Under the pieces are notes generated by a model. It was not told the DNA's origin and did no database searches. It was given only the letters and a program-made list of their open reading frames with translations. Source: Chloroflexota bacterium (lineage in GTDB: Bacteria; Chloroflexota; Anaerolineae; J102). From it: a DNA stretch of 44,337 nt. Each line of letters starts with the position of its first letter. Positions within the stretch are counted from its first letter, which is position 1. This document shows positions 16,138 to 26,422 of the stretch, in pieces. The stretch is from the NCBI GenBank assembly GCA_013151415.1, contig JAADII010000120.1:1-44337 (forward strand). Direction: 5' to 3'. The position numbers and the translations under genes were made by a program.

Positions 16138-17318
16138 GCTTCTACGAGCGGCTGTGCAACGGATTGAACGCCAACTCGGGCCAAAATTTGTTGCAAGCGC
16201 GGAGTCTGGGTTTCCCACACGAAGCGCTCGCTCACTTGTTGAGCGCGTTGGCGGTAAAACGATTCTCGCTCCAAAATCTGTCGCAACGCGCGCCCCACGC
16301 GTTCAACCGAAGACGCGTCCACCACGACTCCGCATTGATATTGCTCGACCAGGCTCTTCATGGGGGGGTTTTCTCCCACCACGACCGGAACGCCACGCGC
16401 CAAAGCCTGGTAGAGCCGATTGGGAGCGCAATATATCCAATTGAGATTGCGCATTTCATAGAAAACCACGCTGGCAAGGGCTGCATCGATGTAAATGGGC
16501 ACGTCCAATTGAGGCACAAAATCGACGAAACGAATGCGTTCATCGAACGATGCGCCGTATTTTTGTCGATACCAGGCCACTTTTGCCGGATCATATCCGC
16601 CCAATACGATTAGTTTCGCCGCGGGCAGAGCCATCATGGCCGCCACCAGCTCATCCAAATGACGCCAACGACCATGGCCGCCGCCCTGAGCCAAAAAATA
16701 GGGTTTGCCATCCAGCCAGTCTTGCAGCTCTGTGGGCAAAGCGCGTCGAGCGCTTTGAACGAAAAGTGCGTCGGGATAATTCTCTAAAGAGATGATGGGC
16801 GTGCGCAAACGCTTGCCCAACCGCTCTTCCAAAATTTGTCGACGCTCTTCATTGGCCGCGATGATCACCTGACAACGATTCATCAACCAGGCCAAAAGAC
16901 GACGAGTTCTCTCGCGAGCAAGGAGGCTGTCGGGCGGCAGCTCGTGTTGGTCCCACACCAACCCTTTGGCCATCCCCATGGCGCGCCATAAGGCCAGCAA
17001 GGGAATCAGTGCGGCGAAGGTCATGTCGTGAATCCAAATGATGTCTGGGCGCGAACGCAGTAGATGATGGAAAAGACGAAAATATAATTCACCGGTCTTG
17101 AGCCAGAGTTTCTGGCCGCTGGGGTATTTCGTGCGAGTTTTGAGCGCGACGGTCCGAGCCGGGATGCCGCCATAAACGGTGAGCGCGGCCGCTTCGTTTT
17201 TCTGCTCCAAAACCATGATTTCGACATCAACGCCGAGAGCAGCCAATGAGCGGCTCTCTTTCCGTAACCGATCATCATAGTCCAAATGATGCGTCTTGAT
17301 GGCCATCAAACATTTCAT
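16134..17318 (-). CDS. GT4-like glycosyltransferase
   Basis: A 394-residue GT-B enzyme of the repeat-unit assembly line, cytoplasmic. Recognisable parts: the N-terminal CLMAIKTHHLDYDDRLRKES, the interdomain WIHDMTFAAL and WDQHELPPDS, the donor-domain FLAQGGGHGRWRHLDELV and LIVLGGYDPAK, then PNRLYQALARGVPVVVGENPP with QCGVVVDASS. The match is weaker than for the other GT4 proteins here and the sugar is unknown. AAGGGG seven nt before ATG 17318 supports the start. Its stop is coupled (ATGA) to the 23-codon ORF. Confidence 0.8.
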   Translation of the reverse strand: MKCLMAIKTHHLDYDDRLRKESRSLAALGVDVEIMVLEQKNEAAALTVYGGIPARTVALKTRTKYPSGQKLWLKTGELYFRLFHHLLRSRPDIIWIHDMTFAALIPLLALWRAMGMAKGLVWDQHELPPDSLLARERTRRLLAWLMNRCQVIIAANEERRQILEERLGKRLRTPIISLENYPDALFVQSARRALPTELQDWLDGKPYFLAQGGGHGRWRHLDELVAAMMALPAAKLIVLGGYDPAKVAWYRQKYGASFDERIRFVDFVPQLDVPIYIDAALASVVFYEMRNLNWIYCAPNRLYQALARGVPVVVGENPPMKSLVEQYQCGVVVDASSVERVGRALRQILERESFYRQRAQQVSERFVWETQTPRLQQILARVGVQSVAQPLVEA

Positions 17319-17328
17319 ATAAAGCCCC

Positions 17329-18558
17329 TTAACTTTCTAGGTTCTCGCGACAACCCAGTGATATGGGAAACAAGAACAGATCATCGATATCTAAGAACGC
17401 CTGATGGTTGGTCTCCATGGCCCAGTAGGTCACTCGCTCCGAGCCGGGCGGGGGGATGGTCAAATAGGTCACCCTTCGCCATTGTTCGGCGGGATAACGA
17501 ACTGGATAATCCGTCTCATTTTCTTCAACCTTTGTCGCGTTTGGAAATTGCCAGTAAAGGCCGATCCTGGGGCGAGCATCCTGAGCCGAGCGATAGGTGA
17601 CGCCCACAAGATAGGCCTGTTGGTCCACAGGAGTGGGGATTGTGAAACTTTCACTGCCAATTCCCACAGAATGCCCTCCCTGGCTTTGGAGATGCAAGAA
17701 AACGCCGCGTTCGGGCAAGGCGGGATCGCTGACAAACTCGATGTCGGCCAATGTCTGATTGCGAAACAAGGCCTTGAAACCAGGGGGGAGCCCGGGCCCA
17801 AGTGAAACCACTTGATTGAAACCGCCATCGCGCAACAAATTTTGCACCCGCTCGATTTGATACAGCCTGCTCTTCCAAGCGATGGTGCGCTGATTTATGG
17901 TCAAAGGCGTCTTCATCTGTAAAGCATTGTCGGGTTCGATTCGCTCCCAAACAAGGATTATGTTCACCGGCGCGTCGAATTGAATATCCTGATTATCGAC
18001 ATAAACGCCGTTCAAACGCCAGCCCGGACATATTTCATCCTGAACCAGGGCGCCTGGCGGCGTCATGGCATCCGCCTCTGTCAAGGCTTGCTCGGCCAGG
18101 ACGCGATCACCCATAGCATACTGAACGCGGGCCAAACCCAGCAGCGCCTCCAAGCGGATTTGCTCCGTTCCTTGCTCGTAAGCCTGCCGATAAAATGCAC
18201 CCGCATCGTCGAAGCGCTGGCCGGCTTCGGCGTTTTCGGCCCTGACCAACGCCTCGCGCCCCGCGCGATATTGCTGAAGCTCTAAGGTGGCCGCCTGAGC
18301 GAACAAGCTCTCCAATCGCTCACGATATTGCGCATATCGCGCCCGGTCTTCATGGGAAAGGTAAGCGTCGTATCTCTTTGTTTGCTCAATGCTCATGTCT
18401 GCGCGGGCTTCGCCCGGAGCCAAGAAGTAATTGGCCAACTGCACAAATGTGGCGTTGCGAGCCGCTATTCGCATCAGGACGAGGCTCGACAAGCCAACAA
18501 GGAGAGCGATCTGGAGGAGAAGCAAGCCGCGTTTTATGGTTTTCGACGCCGCATTCAT
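17329..18558 (-). CDS. Membrane-anchored TPR-like protein with C-terminal beta domain
   Basis: A 409-residue protein of unknown function. One N-terminal helix (about residues 11-30) anchors it, with the rest probably outside. Residues ~60-165 are helical and TPR-like ([41 protein letters not shown]). A segment beginning [18 protein letters not shown] follows, then a predicted beta-sandwich ending [14 protein letters not shown]. The gene at 30009 shares this order and the closing D-D-x-F-x-x-P-I pattern, so the two look paralogous. It sits directly after the fused dehydrogenase gene (ATGA overlap; GAGG before ATG 18558) and before a GT4, which ties it to polysaccharide export or binding. Confidence 0.7.
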   Translation of the reverse strand: MNAASKTIKRGLLLLQIALLVGLSSLVLMRIAARNATFVQLANYFLAPGEARADMSIEQTKRYDAYLSHEDRARYAQYRERLESLFAQAATLELQQYRAGREALVRAENAEAGQRFDDAGAFYRQAYEQGTEQIRLEALLGLARVQYAMGDRVLAEQALTEADAMTPPGALVQDEICPGWRLNGVYVDNQDIQFDAPVNIILVWERIEPDNALQMKTPLTINQRTIAWKSRLYQIERVQNLLRDGGFNQVVSLGPGLPPGFKALFRNQTLADIEFVSDPALPERGVFLHLQSQGGHSVGIGSESFTIPTPVDQQAYLVGVTYRSAQDARPRIGLYWQFPNATKVEENETDYPVRYPAEQWRRVTYLTIPPPGSERVTYWAMETNHQAFLDIDDLFLFPISLGCRENLES

Positions 18559-20219
18559 GCGCATTCCTCACGCGCCGAGACGTGGGCCTCGGCTCGAACG
18601 GGTTCCAATTTATCCGGAGCCACAAGTCGATACTGAGCGCCGCAACGCCCACAAGCGGCCGCCTTGTTGATCAGGTTCAGTTTCTCACCGCACTGGCACA
18701 TCCAACCCACCACCCGCGCCGGATTGCCGACCACCAGGGCGTAATCGGGCACATCGCGCGTGACCACAGCGCCCGCGCCCACGAAAGCATACGCGCCGAT
18801 CTCATTGCCACAAACAATGGTGGCATTGGCCCCGATGCTGGCGCCCCTGCGCACCAAGGTGGACTTGAACTCCTCTTTTCGCGAAACGTGGCTCCGTGGG
18901 TTGACAACATTGGTGAAAACGCACGATGGCCCGCAAAAGACATCATCTTCTAAAACAACGCCGCTATAGACCGAAACATTGTTCTGAATCCTAACGCCAT
19001 CGCCGATAACGACATGAGGGCCAATGTGCACATTTTGCCCCAAAACACAATGCTTGCCGATGCGAGCATTGGCCATGACATGACTAAAATGCCATATCTT
19101 CGAGCCTTCGCCGATTTCGCATGGTTGATCAATGACCGCGGTGGGATGAACGTAATACTCTGGTCGCGAACGGGCCAAGATGACATCGCGCCCCGTTTCC
19201 AGGGATTGCTGACACGCGTTGAGCACCCGCAGCACGCGCCGACCCTCAACGCCATCGGTAAGGGGGCGGGAACGATTTTCGATGCAATTTAGAAAATGCT
19301 CGCATTCCACACGCAGCGGTTCTGTGGGTTCAAGCTCCACGGGAATGGCTTCGGCCTTGTGGGGCACAGGCATATGATTTCGCCATTCGATCTGATGAGG
19401 ATAGAGCAAGAGCTTTTCCTCCCACGGCGCGGTGTCGTTGAACACGGCCATTTGACGATCGCCCACAACCACCAAACGCTGCTCTTTGTAGGGATGAAGC
19501 CAACTAACGAAAATATGCGCTCGCAGACCGCTATCAAATTCCAATACGCTCACCGTAACGTCTGCAATATGTGCATGCAAATAATTGCCCCCGCGCGAGG
19601 TGACCGATTCGGGCAAGGTGTCGGCCAGCGCCAAAATGGCCGAAATATCATGCGGCGCGAAACTCCACAGAATGTTTTCTTCGCGACGAATTTTGCCCAA
19701 ATTGAGACGGTGAGAATAGATGTAAAGGATGCGCCCCAACACGCCATCCCGCACCAGTTCCTGCAACTTGACAAAGGCGGGATGATAACGCAACAAGTGG
19801 CCCACCATGAGCACGCGGTCATGCGTTTGCGCCAAAGCAATAAGCTCATCCGCTTGCTCCTCCATCAAACAAAGCGGCTTCTCCACAAAGACGTCTTTGC
19901 CAGCCAGGAGCGCTTCTTTAGCCAGCACATAATGCGTTTCGGCCGGCGTCGCGATGGCAACGGCTTTGATATCAGCATCATGCAATACAGCCGCGTACGC
20001 CAGATGTCCTGAAGCGCCCGGATATTGCTGCGTTAGGTGCGCCAATGTGGCGGGATCACTATCGCAAATGGCGGCCAACGCGCCCAATTGATAAAAATTC
20101 CGCACCAGGTTTTTACCCCAATATCCAGCGCCCACCACGGCCACGCGGCTGTGTTGGGGCGCCGCCGCAGGCTTCGGCTCAAATTCATCAGCAAAGGGCT
20201 GTTTCAATGCAACCTCCAT
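18555..20219 (-). CDS. Fused Gfo/Idh/MocA dehydrogenase and hexapeptide N-acetyltransferase (WbpB-WbpD-like)
   Basis: A 554-residue fusion. Residues ~24-350 form an NAD-dependent Gfo/Idh/MocA dehydrogenase ([20 protein letters not shown] motif with Lys114 in VFVEKPLCL). Residues ~356-505 form a left-handed beta-helix acetyltransferase ([53 protein letters not shown]). A C-terminal zinc-ribbon-like stretch (CQCG...CGRCG) follows. The two activities correspond to WbpB/WlbA (3-oxidation of UDP-GlcNAcA) and WbpD/WlbB (3-N-acetylation) in the UDP-ManNAc3NAcA pathway. The intervening aminotransferase WbpE is not adjacent. ATG 20219 lacks a Shine-Dalgarno; GGAGG five nt before an in-frame TTG at 20207 makes that a credible alternative start. 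Confidence 0.87.
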   Translation of the reverse strand: MEVALKQPFADEFEPKPAAAPQHSRVAVVGAGYWGKNLVRNFYQLGALAAICDSDPATLAHLTQQYPGASGHLAYAAVLHDADIKAVAIATPAETHYVLAKEALLAGKDVFVEKPLCLMEEQADELIALAQTHDRVLMVGHLLRYHPAFVKLQELVRDGVLGRILYIYSHRLNLGKIRREENILWSFAPHDISAILALADTLPESVTSRGGNYLHAHIADVTVSVLEFDSGLRAHIFVSWLHPYKEQRLVVVGDRQMAVFNDTAPWEEKLLLYPHQIEWRNHMPVPHKAEAIPVELEPTEPLRVECEHFLNCIENRSRPLTDGVEGRRVLRVLNACQQSLETGRDVILARSRPEYYVHPTAVIDQPCEIGEGSKIWHFSHVMANARIGKHCVLGQNVHIGPHVVIGDGVRIQNNVSVYSGVVLEDDVFCGPSCVFTNVVNPRSHVSRKEEFKSTLVRRGASIGANATIVCGNEIGAYAFVGAGAVVTRDVPDYALVVGNPARVVGWMCQCGEKLNLINKAAACGRCGAQYRLVAPDKLEPVRAEAHVSAREECA

Positions 20220-20247
20220 AAAACAATGCGATGGGGCAAGAGCATTT

Positions 20248-21507
20248 TTACTCTGCTTCAAGATACAAGAGGGTGGCCATGCCAAAGAGCAACCATGTCC
20301 ATATGGAAGATTTTGTTCCCCAAGCCACGGAATCGATCAGGCCATGCAAGGCGATGATCAGAAGGCCGATGACGACGGAAAAGGCGAGAGACGCCCAGGC
20401 CAACCGCTGATGCTGAGCAAAGCGCTTGTGAGCCTGCAAGGCCATCCACACGCACAAACCCCATAACGCGGCATAGGCAACCAGACCGGGTAGACCGATA
20501 TCAAGACCGATTTGCAGAAATAGATTGTGTGCATGAGGGATCTCAACACCGGGCGCCAACAAGGCGAGGGAGCGATAGGGATAGAAAAGGGGTATGACCT
20601 CATTCCAGGCCCCAAGCCCGATTCCACTCAGTGGGAAATCGCGTAACGCCTGCAATGCGCTCGCCCAAATCTCTAGGCGCCCCGCCATGCCGCCCAGAGG
20701 ATCATCCTGAAAGATCAAGGCGTCCAGACGAAATGGGCCGTTGCCTGTGGCCAGCGCCCAAATGCCAGCAAAGACGATGGGAACCGCGGCCCAACCGCGC
20801 GGCCATCGCAAAAGGACGGCCAGGCCCAGAGCCAGGGGCGCAGCCACCCAAACGCCGCGCGTGCGAAAAATGACGAGAATAAAAATAGAGGCGAAAAACG
20901 TCGCCAACGCCAATGCTCGCATCCAACGCCGCGAGCGGCGGGTCTCGCCCACAGGTCGCCAGGCCAAACTGATGCTCACCGGCAACCAGGCGGCCAACGC
21001 GCCCGAAATAACATTGGGATTCACAGTCTCGGGAATTCTTCGCCCGACCGCCAGCAACCAACCAGGGAAAAATGACAGATGCACTTTGCCGGCGTCCACC
21101 AACAGCGGACTGATGGCGGCGAGCAACGTCGTAACCAGCAAAATCATGCCCAATAGAAAGCTTATGCGCATTGGGCCCGCGCCCCAAATCAGCACAGCCC
21201 AGAAAAGGATCCCGCCAGCCACAATATAAGCCAGAGCCTGCCGCGCGGAATCGGGGGCTGGCGAAAACAACCAGGCCAGAAAGGTCGAAACAAACAAAAG
21301 GGCGAGCAGCCAATCGGCGGGCGAACGACGCCAAAAACGCCCTTCGCTTCGAAAAGAAAGATAGGCGAAGAGAACCAGCAACGGCGTCACCCAAAGCGCC
21401 TGTCCTGGAGAGAGCAGTAGAACCGCCAGTATCGCGGCCAAAGATGCGCCGGCGATAAACGCCGCGAACCAAAACCTGGCGCGTGGAGCGAAATATCGAC
21501 GAATCAT
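20248..21507 (-). CDS. O-antigen ligase/polymerase family membrane protein (Wzy_C)
   Basis: A ~419-residue polytopic membrane protein with about 10-12 helices. It carries the Wzy_C hallmarks in a large extracytoplasmic loop: [23 protein letters not shown] and, most telling, [19 protein letters not shown]. In this operon, between a Wzc-like co-polymerase and sugar-synthesis genes, the likely job is polymerising undecaprenyl-linked repeat units or ligating the finished chain. The start is uncertain: ATG 21507 lies 17 bp after the upstream stop but lacks a clear Shine-Dalgarno, while a codon at 21561 would add 18 residues and overlap the upstream gene. Confidence 0.85.
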   Translation of the reverse strand: MIRRYFAPRARFWFAAFIAGASLAAILAVLLLSPGQALWVTPLLVLFAYLSFRSEGRFWRRSPADWLLALLFVSTFLAWLFSPAPDSARQALAYIVAGGILFWAVLIWGAGPMRISFLLGMILLVTTLLAAISPLLVDAGKVHLSFFPGWLLAVGRRIPETVNPNVISGALAAWLPVSISLAWRPVGETRRSRRWMRALALATFFASIFILVIFRTRGVWVAAPLALGLAVLLRWPRGWAAVPIVFAGIWALATGNGPFRLDALIFQDDPLGGMAGRLEIWASALQALRDFPLSGIGLGAWNEVIPLFYPYRSLALLAPGVEIPHAHNLFLQIGLDIGLPGLVAYAALWGLCVWMALQAHKRFAQHQRLAWASLAFSVVIGLLIIALHGLIDSVAWGTKSSIWTWLLFGMATLLYLEAE

Positions 21508-21524
21508 GCCCGCATGTGCGGATT

Positions 21525-23702
21525 CTATCGAACGAACCGTTCTCGCCAACGCCCTGTCCATCCCGTAGTCTGAGAATTGGATGCCGCGTCCGCTTGATCC
21601 GGCTCGCGCGAGTGGCCCAAACGCACATGGGTCGCATCAGGAGCGGCATTTAACACCACGCCGATGATCCGTCCGCCTACATCTTCGACCTGCTCCAAAA
21701 CCGATTGCACCTGCCGAATATTCTCGTATCCCGAACGAATGACCAGAAGCGTTCCTTCAACCTTACGCGAGATAACCAACCCATCGGCAAGTCCTGCGAT
21801 ATGGGGGCTGTCGATGAGCACGATATCGGCCATCTGCTGCAACCGTCGCAAGAGTTCATCCATTCGCCCAGAATCGAGCAACTCGGATGGCTGATCGGTC
21901 GACGGCCCGGCCGGGAAGATGCGCAATCCTGGCAAGGGCGTATCGTGCAAAAATGACTCCGCCGCCTCCATATCAGACTCCAGCCATGTCGATAGCCCAC
22001 TGCGATTGGGAAGAGCGAACAGATCATGGACGGATGGAGAGCGCAGGTTTGCATCGACTAGAATCACCCGCTGACCGCCCGCAGCCAAAAGCGCTGCAAG
22101 ATTGACGGCAACGCTGGTTTTTCCTTCGCGAGGCGAGACGCTGGTTATCAACAAAGACCGAAGCTCAGGATAATGAGAGCGCAATCTGGTGCGCAGATAA
22201 CGAGCGCCTTCAGCAAAAGGCGAAAGGGGTGCGGCCAACGCGACCGGGCTATTTTCAACAACAGGCGCGGATCGGGGCAACGCGCCCAAAGAGAGGGATT
22301 CCAAACCGCGCGCCAGTTGTTCGCTCGTGCGCACTTTGTCATCAACAAACTCAAGCGCAATCACCACGCCTACAGAGGTCAATATTCCTAAGAGCGTGGC
22401 TAACAACAATCCGATCATCGTCACCTGGCTTGTAACGGCGTTCTTCTTGGCTTCTGGAACAGCAGGGAAAGCAAAACGAACAATGCTGCCTTCACCAACC
22501 GATGCTGCAATGCGCACTTCTTCCAATTTGTTGAGCAGCACCTTGTAAGTGTTTTGGGCCGCCTCTTTCTCCAATTGGAGCTGATTCAGCCGCGCGTTCT
22601 CGGCTTCAACCTGTGATTGAAGAGAACGAATCTCTGCTTCAAGGTTATCGATGATCTGCTGACGCTCGGAGGGCGCGTCGGAGCGTCCTTCCCCTTCGGC
22701 CAGCGTTTGCTCGATATCCGCTTTTTTGCTCTCGAGCAGATAGATGATCTCGTCCACTTGAGCTGCGAGTTCGTCTATGCTCGTTTTGGCAATCAAAGGA
22801 GCCAGTTGATCCGGTTCAAGGGTCAAAGAGGTGGAGAGACGCTGGTCAAAGGCCACGCGACTATCTGACTCTTCGACGCCGTTGAAGAAAATAAGACCAT
22901 CCTGAACCAACACTCGATTTTGCAACAATAGATAGGCCAGGTAAATGGATAGATCGGGTTCGTCTATGTTGCGAAGGCGTCGCTGAAGCGCCTTGGCGTC
23001 GACCGACAAACGCTCCAACTCGGCCGCGCGCAAGCGAAATGCATCCAATCTATTTAGACGATCGGCCAGAATCTGCTCAAGCAGAACCGTTCTATCTTCT
23101 AGACGACGCTGTAACTCGAGCAGAGGAGAAGTGGCCAATGCCTGGACATAGCGCGCCTCGGCTTCCTCATAAGCGCGGCGAGCCGCTTCGACTTCAGCAT
23201 CCAGGTTGGCGGGCGTGGTTGTGCCGCCAAAAATGGCGTTGGCTTCTGTTTCGTAGGCCTCGGCCCACGCATTGGCGATATTCGCGGCCAATTCAGCATC
23301 GCCAAAGGTCGCTTGAATGAGCAAAACCTCGCCGCCAACCGAACCCTCAATATATGGCAACAAGGCGCTGGGCTGAGTAAAGCCTGGCGGCAGTTCATCT
23401 TTCAATTGTTCAAACACATGCTGAGCAATGATGGGACTCTTGACAAGGGCCAGAAGCGCCTGGCGTCGGTCCACCTTTGAGTTCACATCTTTGGGAAGAC
23501 CAGAGTCGATGGTTTTCAGCTGCGGCTCCAACTCAACACGAACCGCCGTGGGCAAGATAAACAACCCAGCCTCGGCCTTGTAAGCGATGGCCTGAGTAGT
23601 GCGACTCGCGAAGAATACGTAAAGCGCGGACGCCAAAAGGGCGCCAAGCACAATGATCCACCAGCGTCGACGTAGAACATCGAGAAAATAAGCAAGACTC
23701 AC
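21525..23702 (-). CDS. Wzc-type polysaccharide co-polymerase with BY-kinase-like ATPase domain
   Basis: A 725-residue inner-membrane protein controlling chain length and export. A Wzz domain runs between helices at about 14-31 and 427-450, with coiled coils at ~165-260 and ~320-415 (EAEIRSLQSQVEAENARL). The cytoplasmic ATPase domain has the CpsD-like RYLRTRL, Walker A SPREGKTS (~523-530), Walker A' VILVDANLRSP (~546) and Walker B DIVLIDSP (~626). The usual Gly before Glu in Walker A is Arg. The last ~35 residues contain no tyrosine, so the autophosphorylated Tyr cluster of true BY-kinases is missing. GTG 23702 is chosen: GGAGG lies 10 nt upstream and the Wzz consensus SLAYFLDVLRRRWW follows. 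It is first in the operon. Confidence 0.88.
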   Translation of the reverse strand: MSLAYFLDVLRRRWWIIVLGALLASALYVFFASRTTQAIAYKAEAGLFILPTAVRVELEPQLKTIDSGLPKDVNSKVDRRQALLALVKSPIIAQHVFEQLKDELPPGFTQPSALLPYIEGSVGGEVLLIQATFGDAELAANIANAWAEAYETEANAIFGGTTTPANLDAEVEAARRAYEEAEARYVQALATSPLLELQRRLEDRTVLLEQILADRLNRLDAFRLRAAELERLSVDAKALQRRLRNIDEPDLSIYLAYLLLQNRVLVQDGLIFFNGVEESDSRVAFDQRLSTSLTLEPDQLAPLIAKTSIDELAAQVDEIIYLLESKKADIEQTLAEGEGRSDAPSERQQIIDNLEAEIRSLQSQVEAENARLNQLQLEKEAAQNTYKVLLNKLEEVRIAASVGEGSIVRFAFPAVPEAKKNAVTSQVTMIGLLLATLLGILTSVGVVIALEFVDDKVRTSEQLARGLESLSLGALPRSAPVVENSPVALAAPLSPFAEGARYLRTRLRSHYPELRSLLITSVSPREGKTSVAVNLAALLAAGGQRVILVDANLRSPSVHDLFALPNRSGLSTWLESDMEAAESFLHDTPLPGLRIFPAGPSTDQPSELLDSGRMDELLRRLQQMADIVLIDSPHIAGLADGLVISRKVEGTLLVIRSGYENIRQVQSVLEQVEDVGGRIIGVVLNAAPDATHVRLGHSREPDQADAASNSQTTGWTGRWRERFVR

Positions 23703-23772
23703 TCGTTGAAATCCTCCGCAAAAGAAATGAACCGTTCGATTGCGCGGCCAACGCAAAATCAAACGTCAGCTA

Positions 23773-23801
23773 AGTATACCAGAAGAACGGCGACCTGGAA
23801 A
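23773..23801 (-). promoter_or_regulatory. Promoter of the ~20 kb polysaccharide operon
   Basis: On the minus strand a -35 TTTCCA (23796-23801) is spaced 17 bp from the -10 TATACT (23773-23778). The -10 is extended by TGG directly before it. The predicted start is near 23766, about 65 nt ahead of the GTG of the Wzc-like gene. It lies in the 121 bp gap after the upstream membrane-protein gene. Confidence 0.55.
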
Positions 23802-23823
23802 CCGCCGGATGTTCTCGCGGGCG

Positions 23824-25257
23824 TCAAGCCCCCTTCAGCATAAAATAAGCCGTCACCGCAACAAGCGCCAAAAAATAGAACGCCAGATACACCCAACGCA
23901 GGGTGATGGAGCGTTTTCGCACCGTCTCATATCCATATCCCACAAAAAGCATGCCAAAGGGATAATACATTAGAATATGACGGATGGTGAATGTGACAAT
24001 GCCGACGCTCAAGAATAACGTGATGAACATGAACAGATAAGGCCAGGTCATTCGCCGACGCACGGCCGATAGAAGCCCCAAGACCAAAAAGGGAATGGCC
24101 AAAGCCTGCGCCAGCGCGCCAAGGCTGAGCAGGTTGCGCTCGATCTGCGAGCTGAAAATCGGAAGAGGCGAGAGAGAGAGGTAGACAAGACGCAGAGGCG
24201 CGCCTATATATAATGGCGCGCTGTATATCATGGCCGAAAGTCCGCCTTCTCCTAGTGCGCCGCGATATTCGGCATATCGCCGATACTGATTGAGCGCCGC
24301 CTCCCATGAAAACGAGGTGACGAGCTTGACAGGGGTGAAAAGGTTGAGAAACATGGCCAAAGCCCCACCCAAAAGCAGCGCCAAGCCCGCAAAACGAACA
24401 ACGCGGTTTTGCCAATAAAGGATGTAAATGGTGGCGACAATGGCCAGGGTCATGATCTGCGCGGCCCGTTCGCGCGTCTCCCATAAAATGAACACCAGCG
24501 CGGGCGTGACCAAGAGAAGAAGCAGTTTCCATCGCCTTTCATAGGCGACGAATGAGCTCCAGAAATAGGTCAAAGCAAACAAGATCAGGGTGACCAGCAT
24601 ATCGCGGAACGTGTGTGCGCTCACATACATGACAATGGGCGCCACGCCCAATAACCCCGCCGCCGCGAGCGCGATGGCGGCGGATAAACGAAAGTGTCGC
24701 TTACCCGCCCAATAGACAAAGATCGAAAGCCAGGCAAGGAGAAAGGCGTTGAAAAACCGTGGAACCAGCGTGTGAAAACCGCCCAATGGAGCGGTGAGTC
24801 GTTGCAACAAGGAAACGAGATAAACGTAAAAAGTGACGGTGCGCACCTTGTACCATGTCATCAACCGTGGATAGTTCCACCACTCGAATCTCTCTACGAA
24901 TTCTCGCGCCGTATCTTCAAACATGAGGTCATCCGAACCGCCGCCAAAATAAGGCGCGCCATAACGTTGCAAATAGATATAATAGAGACCTAGAACGAAC
25001 AAGATATTGAACGCGTAGACGACCAAAAACAAACGACGCTCCGCTCCTCCCCATTTGCCGCTAATCCACGCGCCCGCCAAGCCAAAGGCGTAAAAGGTGA
25101 CCGCAACGGCAGGTGAAAACTCTCTCAGCGCCGCGATGGCCACCACGATCATAACGAATATCCATAGCGCGGCGATATAGACGTCGGTCCGCTCGCGAAA
25201 TCGTTGGAGCCGAAATGCGACGCCTTCGGTGGAGAGCCACTGACTATGAAGCACCAT
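23824..25257 (-). CDS. Polytopic membrane protein, GT-C (GT39-like) or polymerase-like
   Basis: A ~477-residue integral membrane protein with roughly 12 hydrophobic helices. After the early helices an extracytoplasmic loop reads APYFGGGSDDLMFEDTAREF. The acidic pair there resembles the DD/DE motif of GT-C enzymes using polyprenyl-phosphate sugars. Later stretches (ETRERAAQIMTLAIVATIYILY) resemble unclassified EPS membrane proteins. It could be a GT39-like transferase or a Wzy-type polymerase; I cannot decide. The start is uncertain. ATG 25257 follows the stop of the GT4 gene by about 50 bp and lacks a clear Shine-Dalgarno, and the open frame extends upstream into that gene. Confidence 0.65.
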   Translation of the reverse strand: MVLHSQWLSTEGVAFRLQRFRERTDVYIAALWIFVMIVVAIAALREFSPAVAVTFYAFGLAGAWISGKWGGAERRLFLVVYAFNILFVLGLYYIYLQRYGAPYFGGGSDDLMFEDTAREFVERFEWWNYPRLMTWYKVRTVTFYVYLVSLLQRLTAPLGGFHTLVPRFFNAFLLAWLSIFVYWAGKRHFRLSAAIALAAAGLLGVAPIVMYVSAHTFRDMLVTLILFALTYFWSSFVAYERRWKLLLLLVTPALVFILWETRERAAQIMTLAIVATIYILYWQNRVVRFAGLALLLGGALAMFLNLFTPVKLVTSFSWEAALNQYRRYAEYRGALGEGGLSAMIYSAPLYIGAPLRLVYLSLSPLPIFSSQIERNLLSLGALAQALAIPFLVLGLLSAVRRRMTWPYLFMFITLFLSVGIVTFTIRHILMYYPFGMLFVGYGYETVRKRSITLRWVYLAFYFLALVAVTAYFMLKGA

Positions 25258-25309
25258 GATGAAACATTGGATCAGCCGGGCGTGGAGGTCGGGTCTCCCT
25301 GCATCCAGC

Positions 25310-26422
25310 CTAATCTTGAAACAACGATTGTAAGCGCGGCATGATCTGTTCTCGCCGCGCCTTTTCGGTGAACGAGGCCAAAACGCGAGCGCGGCCATGT
25401 TCACCCAAACGGCGCGCAGCGACGGGATGCGTAAGCCATTCGCGTAAGACGGCAGCCAGGGCCTTTGGGTCTTCTGGCGGAACCAGCGCGCCCGCGTCGC
25501 CCACCGCGTCGGCTACTCCGCCTACGCGCGCGGCTGCGCAAACCACGCCAAATGCTTGCGCTTCAATGTAAACGATGCCAAAACTCTCGATGTCGTCAGG
25601 ATCAGGCCGGCTCGTCATTACAAAAATTGTGGAGCGGGCCATGAGTTTCCATAAATCGGCACGCGGAAGACGATCCAAAAATCGAACCCGCGTCGCAATG
25701 CCTAAATCTTGGGCCAGATCTTGACAAAATCGACGATAACCGGGGCGCGCCTCCGCGCCCGCAATAACGTATTGCCACTCCAAGTCTCGAAGTCGCGCAA
25801 GCGCCCGAAGGACCAGATCGACGCCTTTTCGAGGATAGAGATGCGCAGCCGTGAGGATCAAAGGGGGGTGGTCGCGCGGGAGATGTCGATGTTCTTGGGC
25901 GGCTTGCAATAGTTCGGCGGAGAGAAAGGGATGGATAACCTGCATTTTCGTTGGAGAACAGCCATAATCAGCAAGCAACTCCTGGGTGAAGTGCGAGTTA
26001 GGCCAGAGCAAATCCGCGGCGTGCAGCGCTCGCATCATGCGCGCGTGGCGATAGCCTTGCTTGAATCGGCCGCGAACCTCGGAGCCATGGACCTGAATGA
26101 CCACTTTGTAGCCGAAAAATCGGGCAAACCAAACCGCAGGCAAACCATAATGCAACCAGGTGGAACAAATGACAAGCTGAGGTCGAAATGCAACAACTGC
26201 GCATAAGAAATGGAGAAATCGCAAAGGCATGCCCACCCGCGAACGGCGATGACGATGCATAAATGCGGCGAAAAAACGGCAAGCGCCAGACCCTTCGCCC
26301 AATTCGTGCAACACCCGCATTTCATAACCGCTGTTTTTTAGCAGCAGCATCAAGTCGTAGGCGAAGGCGGCCACGCCGCCGCCATCCGGCGGGTAGACAT
26401 GAGAGCATAACAACACGCGCAT
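25310..26422 (-). CDS. GT4 family glycosyltransferase
   Basis: A 370-residue GT-B enzyme, cytoplasmic, adding a sugar to the repeat unit. Strong family features: MRVLLCSHVYPPDGGGVAAF at the N-terminus, IQVHGSEVRGRFK and WPNSHFTQELLADYGC in the acceptor half, LTAAHLYPRKGVDLVLRAL and YVIAGAEARPGYR in the donor half. The E-x7-E-like motif SFGIVYIEAQAFG is followed by ARVGGVADAVGDAGALVPPEDP, as in PimB-like enzymes. ATG 26422 overlaps the methyltransferase TAA by one base (TAATG), so the two are coupled. Sugar specificity is not predictable. Confidence 0.9.
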   Translation of the reverse strand: MRVLLCSHVYPPDGGGVAAFAYDLMLLLKNSGYEMRVLHELGEGSGACRFFAAFMHRHRRSRVGMPLRFLHFLCAVVAFRPQLVICSTWLHYGLPAVWFARFFGYKVVIQVHGSEVRGRFKQGYRHARMMRALHAADLLWPNSHFTQELLADYGCSPTKMQVIHPFLSAELLQAAQEHRHLPRDHPPLILTAAHLYPRKGVDLVLRALARLRDLEWQYVIAGAEARPGYRRFCQDLAQDLGIATRVRFLDRLPRADLWKLMARSTIFVMTSRPDPDDIESFGIVYIEAQAFGVVCAAARVGGVADAVGDAGALVPPEDPKALAAVLREWLTHPVAARRLGEHGRARVLASFTEKARREQIMPRLQSLFQD

